From assembly GCA_025360985.1 (NCBI GenBank), contig JANYBA010000228.1, positions 1 to 15,917 on the forward strand: a stretch of 15,917 nt of DNA, written 5' to 3'. Shown here one piece after another: positions 14,559 to 15,917 of this stretch. The stretch is from Gammaproteobacteria bacterium. Its GTDB lineage: Bacteria > Pseudomonadota > Gammaproteobacteria > Xanthomonadales > Xanthomonadaceae. Within the stretch, counting starts at the first letter, position 1, and every line of letters begins with the position of its first letter. The notes below the pieces were generated by a model that saw only the letters and a list, made by a program, of their open reading frames with translations, was not told the DNA's origin and did no database searches. The position numbers and the translations under genes are program-made.

Positions 14559-15917
14559 TCAGCCGACCCAGGCCCGGGCATTGCGGAAAAGCCGCAGCCA
14601 GGGCGAGGCTTCCTGCCATTCCGGCGGGTGCCAGCTCATCTGCACGGTGCGGTGCACGCGTTCAGGATGCGGCATCAACAGGGTGCTGCGGCCGTCGGCC
14701 GAGGTCAGGCCGGTGATGCCCGCCGGCGAGCCGTTCGGGTTGGTCGGGTAACTCGTCGCCACCTGGCCGTGGCCATCGATGAAGCGCAACGCTGCGTAGG
14801 CTTGCCCAGCGTGTTCCGGGGCGTCGAATTCGGCGCGGCCCTCGCCGTGCGAGACGACGATCGGGATGCGCGAGCCGGCCATGCCGCGGAAAAACAGCGA
14901 GGGCGAGTCGAGCACTTCCACCAGCGACAGGCGCGCCTCGAATTGTTCGCTGCGATTGCGCAGGAAGCGCGGCCAGGCCTCGGCGCCCGGGATCATTCCC
15001 TTGAGCTGGGCGAGCATCTGGCAGCCGTTGCACACGCCGAGGCTGAAGCTGTCGGGGCGGGCGAAGAAACCCGCAAATTGCTCGCGCAGCGCCGGGCGCC
15101 CCAGGATCGAAGTCGCCCAGCCGCGGCCGGCGCCGAGCACGTCGCCGTAGCTGAACCCGCCGCAGGCTGCGAGGCCCTGGAACTGATCCAGCGAAGCGCG
15201 ACCGGCGATGAGGTCGGACATGTGCACGTCAACGGCGAGGAATCCGGCCTTGGTGAAAGCCGCGGCCATTTCGAACTGGCTGTTGACGCCCTGCTCGCGC
15301 AGGATCGCCACTTTCGGCTTCGCGCCGGTGTTGATGAAGGGCGCGGCGACGTCGTCGGTCGGATCGAACGCCAGCTGCGGTCGCAGGCCCGGCTCGGCGA
15401 AGTCGCGCCGGGTCGCGCGCTCTTCGTCGGCGCAACCGGGGTTGTCGCGCAGTTTCTGCATCGCATGGGTGACCGACCACCAGGCGTCGAAGGCTTCGGC
15501 CCAACTCCATTCGGCCAGCGTCTGGTCGTCCTGCTCGATGCGGATGCTGGCGGCGCGGGTCGGCTTGCCGATGCGCTGGGCGCAGTGGGTCAGGTCGTGG
15601 CGATTGACCAGGTCGGCGAAGGCGGCGCGGTCTTCGCTGGCGATCTGGACGATCGCGCCGAGTTCCTCGTTGAACAGGGTCTTGAACGGATCCTCACCCC
15701 AGCCATCGAGGTCGATATCCAGGCCCATATGCGCGGCGAACGCCATCTCGCACAGCGCTGCGAAGGCGCCGCCGTCGGAACGGTCGTGGTAGGCCAGCAG
15801 CAATTCGTCGGCGCGGGCGAATTGGATCAGGTCGAAGAAGGACTTCAGCGCCACCGGTTCGTCGACGTCCGGGCAGGCGCCGCCGAAGCCGTCGTAGCAC
15901 TGCCCGAGCACGCTGCC
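14559..15917 (-). CDS. purL: Phosphoribosylformylglycinamidine synthase (FGAR amidotransferase), C-terminal part
   Basis: It catalyses the fourth step of purine synthesis, converting FGAR, glutamine and ATP to FGAM. About 452 residues of what is normally a roughly 1,290-residue single-chain protein are in the window; the frame runs open through the right edge (GS then VLGQCYDG), so the start lies outside. Visible parts are the end of the second synthase half (LLAYHDRSDGG, FNEELGAIVQ) and the class I glutaminase domain starting KPKVAILREQGVNSQFEMAA. The nucleophile motif is GVCNGCQM (first Cys), the partner residues are in MPHPERVHR (His, Glu), and SHGEGR is also present. The fused synthase-glutaminase layout is the large gammaproteobacterial type and not split PurL/PurQ/PurS. 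It ends 80 bp before the gspE ATG on the same strand. Confidence 0.96.
   Translation of the reverse strand, partial: GSVLGQCYDGFGGACPDVDEPVALKSFFDLIQFARADELLLAYHDRSDGGAFAALCEMAFAAHMGLDIDLDGWGEDPFKTLFNEELGAIVQIASEDRAAFADLVNRHDLTHCAQRIGKPTRAASIRIEQDDQTLAEWSWAEAFDAWWSVTHAMQKLRDNPGCADEERATRRDFAEPGLRPQLAFDPTDDVAAPFINTGAKPKVAILREQGVNSQFEMAAAFTKAGFLAVDVHMSDLIAGRASLDQFQGLAACGGFSYGDVLGAGRGWATSILGRPALREQFAGFFARPDSFSLGVCNGCQMLAQLKGMIPGAEAWPRFLRNRSEQFEARLSLVEVLDSPSLFFRGMAGSRIPIVVSHGEGRAEFDAPEHAGQAYAALRFIDGHGQVATSYPTNPNGSPAGITGLTSADGRSTLLMPHPERVHRTVQMSWHPPEWQEASPWLRLFRNARAWVG

Noticed and set aside
1..15917. Mobile elements, CRISPR arrays, tRNA/rRNA genes, phage or toxin-antitoxin genes
   Set aside because: No transposase, integrase, spaced repeats, cloverleaf-like segment or small gene pair was found; apart from the 80 bp before gspE and gaps of at most 16 bp, everything is assigned to genes.

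Overview
The window is a 15.9-kb, high-GC, almost fully coding piece of a gammaproteobacterial chromosome. The best guess is the Lysobacterales (Xanthomonadales: Xanthomonas, Stenotrophomonas, Lysobacter and relatives). The reasons are the Xps-type order of the type II secretion genes (E-F-G-H-I-J-K-L-M-N-D, with a GspC-like 'N' gene and the secretin last), a lipoprotein secretin, and an ATPase without the usual zinc tetracysteine. I cannot name a genus from the sequence alone.

Left part (1-2362, + strand): the 3' part of ettA (ABC-F translation factor, cut by the window edge inside its first Walker A), then pyrF (OMP decarboxylase, long subfamily) 5 bp downstream. pyrF ends tail-to-tail with, and overlaps by 17 bp, the last gene of the big minus-strand cluster.

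Central part (14478 down to 2346, - strand): a complete type II secretion operon read right to left as gspE, F, G, H, I, J, K, L, M, N, D, followed directly by two GT-A/family-2-type glycosyltransferase genes. Most junctions are stop/start overlaps (TGATG or ATGA) or gaps of at most 16 bp, so this looks like one translationally coupled transcript. GspE is the cytoplasmic ATPase; GspF, L and M, together with the GspC-like N protein, form the inner-membrane platform; GspG is the major pseudopilin and H, I, J, K are minor pseudopilins; GspD is the outer-membrane secretin. The prepilin peptidase (PilD/GspO) needed to mature G-K is not in the window. The two glycosyltransferases at the end are the least explained part and the best lead for something new.

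Right part (14559-15917, - strand): the C-terminal third of purL (FGAR amidotransferase, with its glutaminase domain), cut by the window edge. It lies 80 bp upstream of the gspE ATG, a spacer that holds a candidate extended -10 promoter.

No tRNA, rRNA, CRISPR, insertion sequence, integrase or phage gene was seen. No stretch longer than about 80 bp lacks a gene. Very long open frames opposite gspD/gspN, gspE and the glycosyltransferases are GC-driven shadows. The system itself is of a known kind; the points worth a second look are the glycosyltransferase pair, the missing zinc site in GspE, the coiled-coil-ended GspC-like protein, and a C7 tract in gspD.
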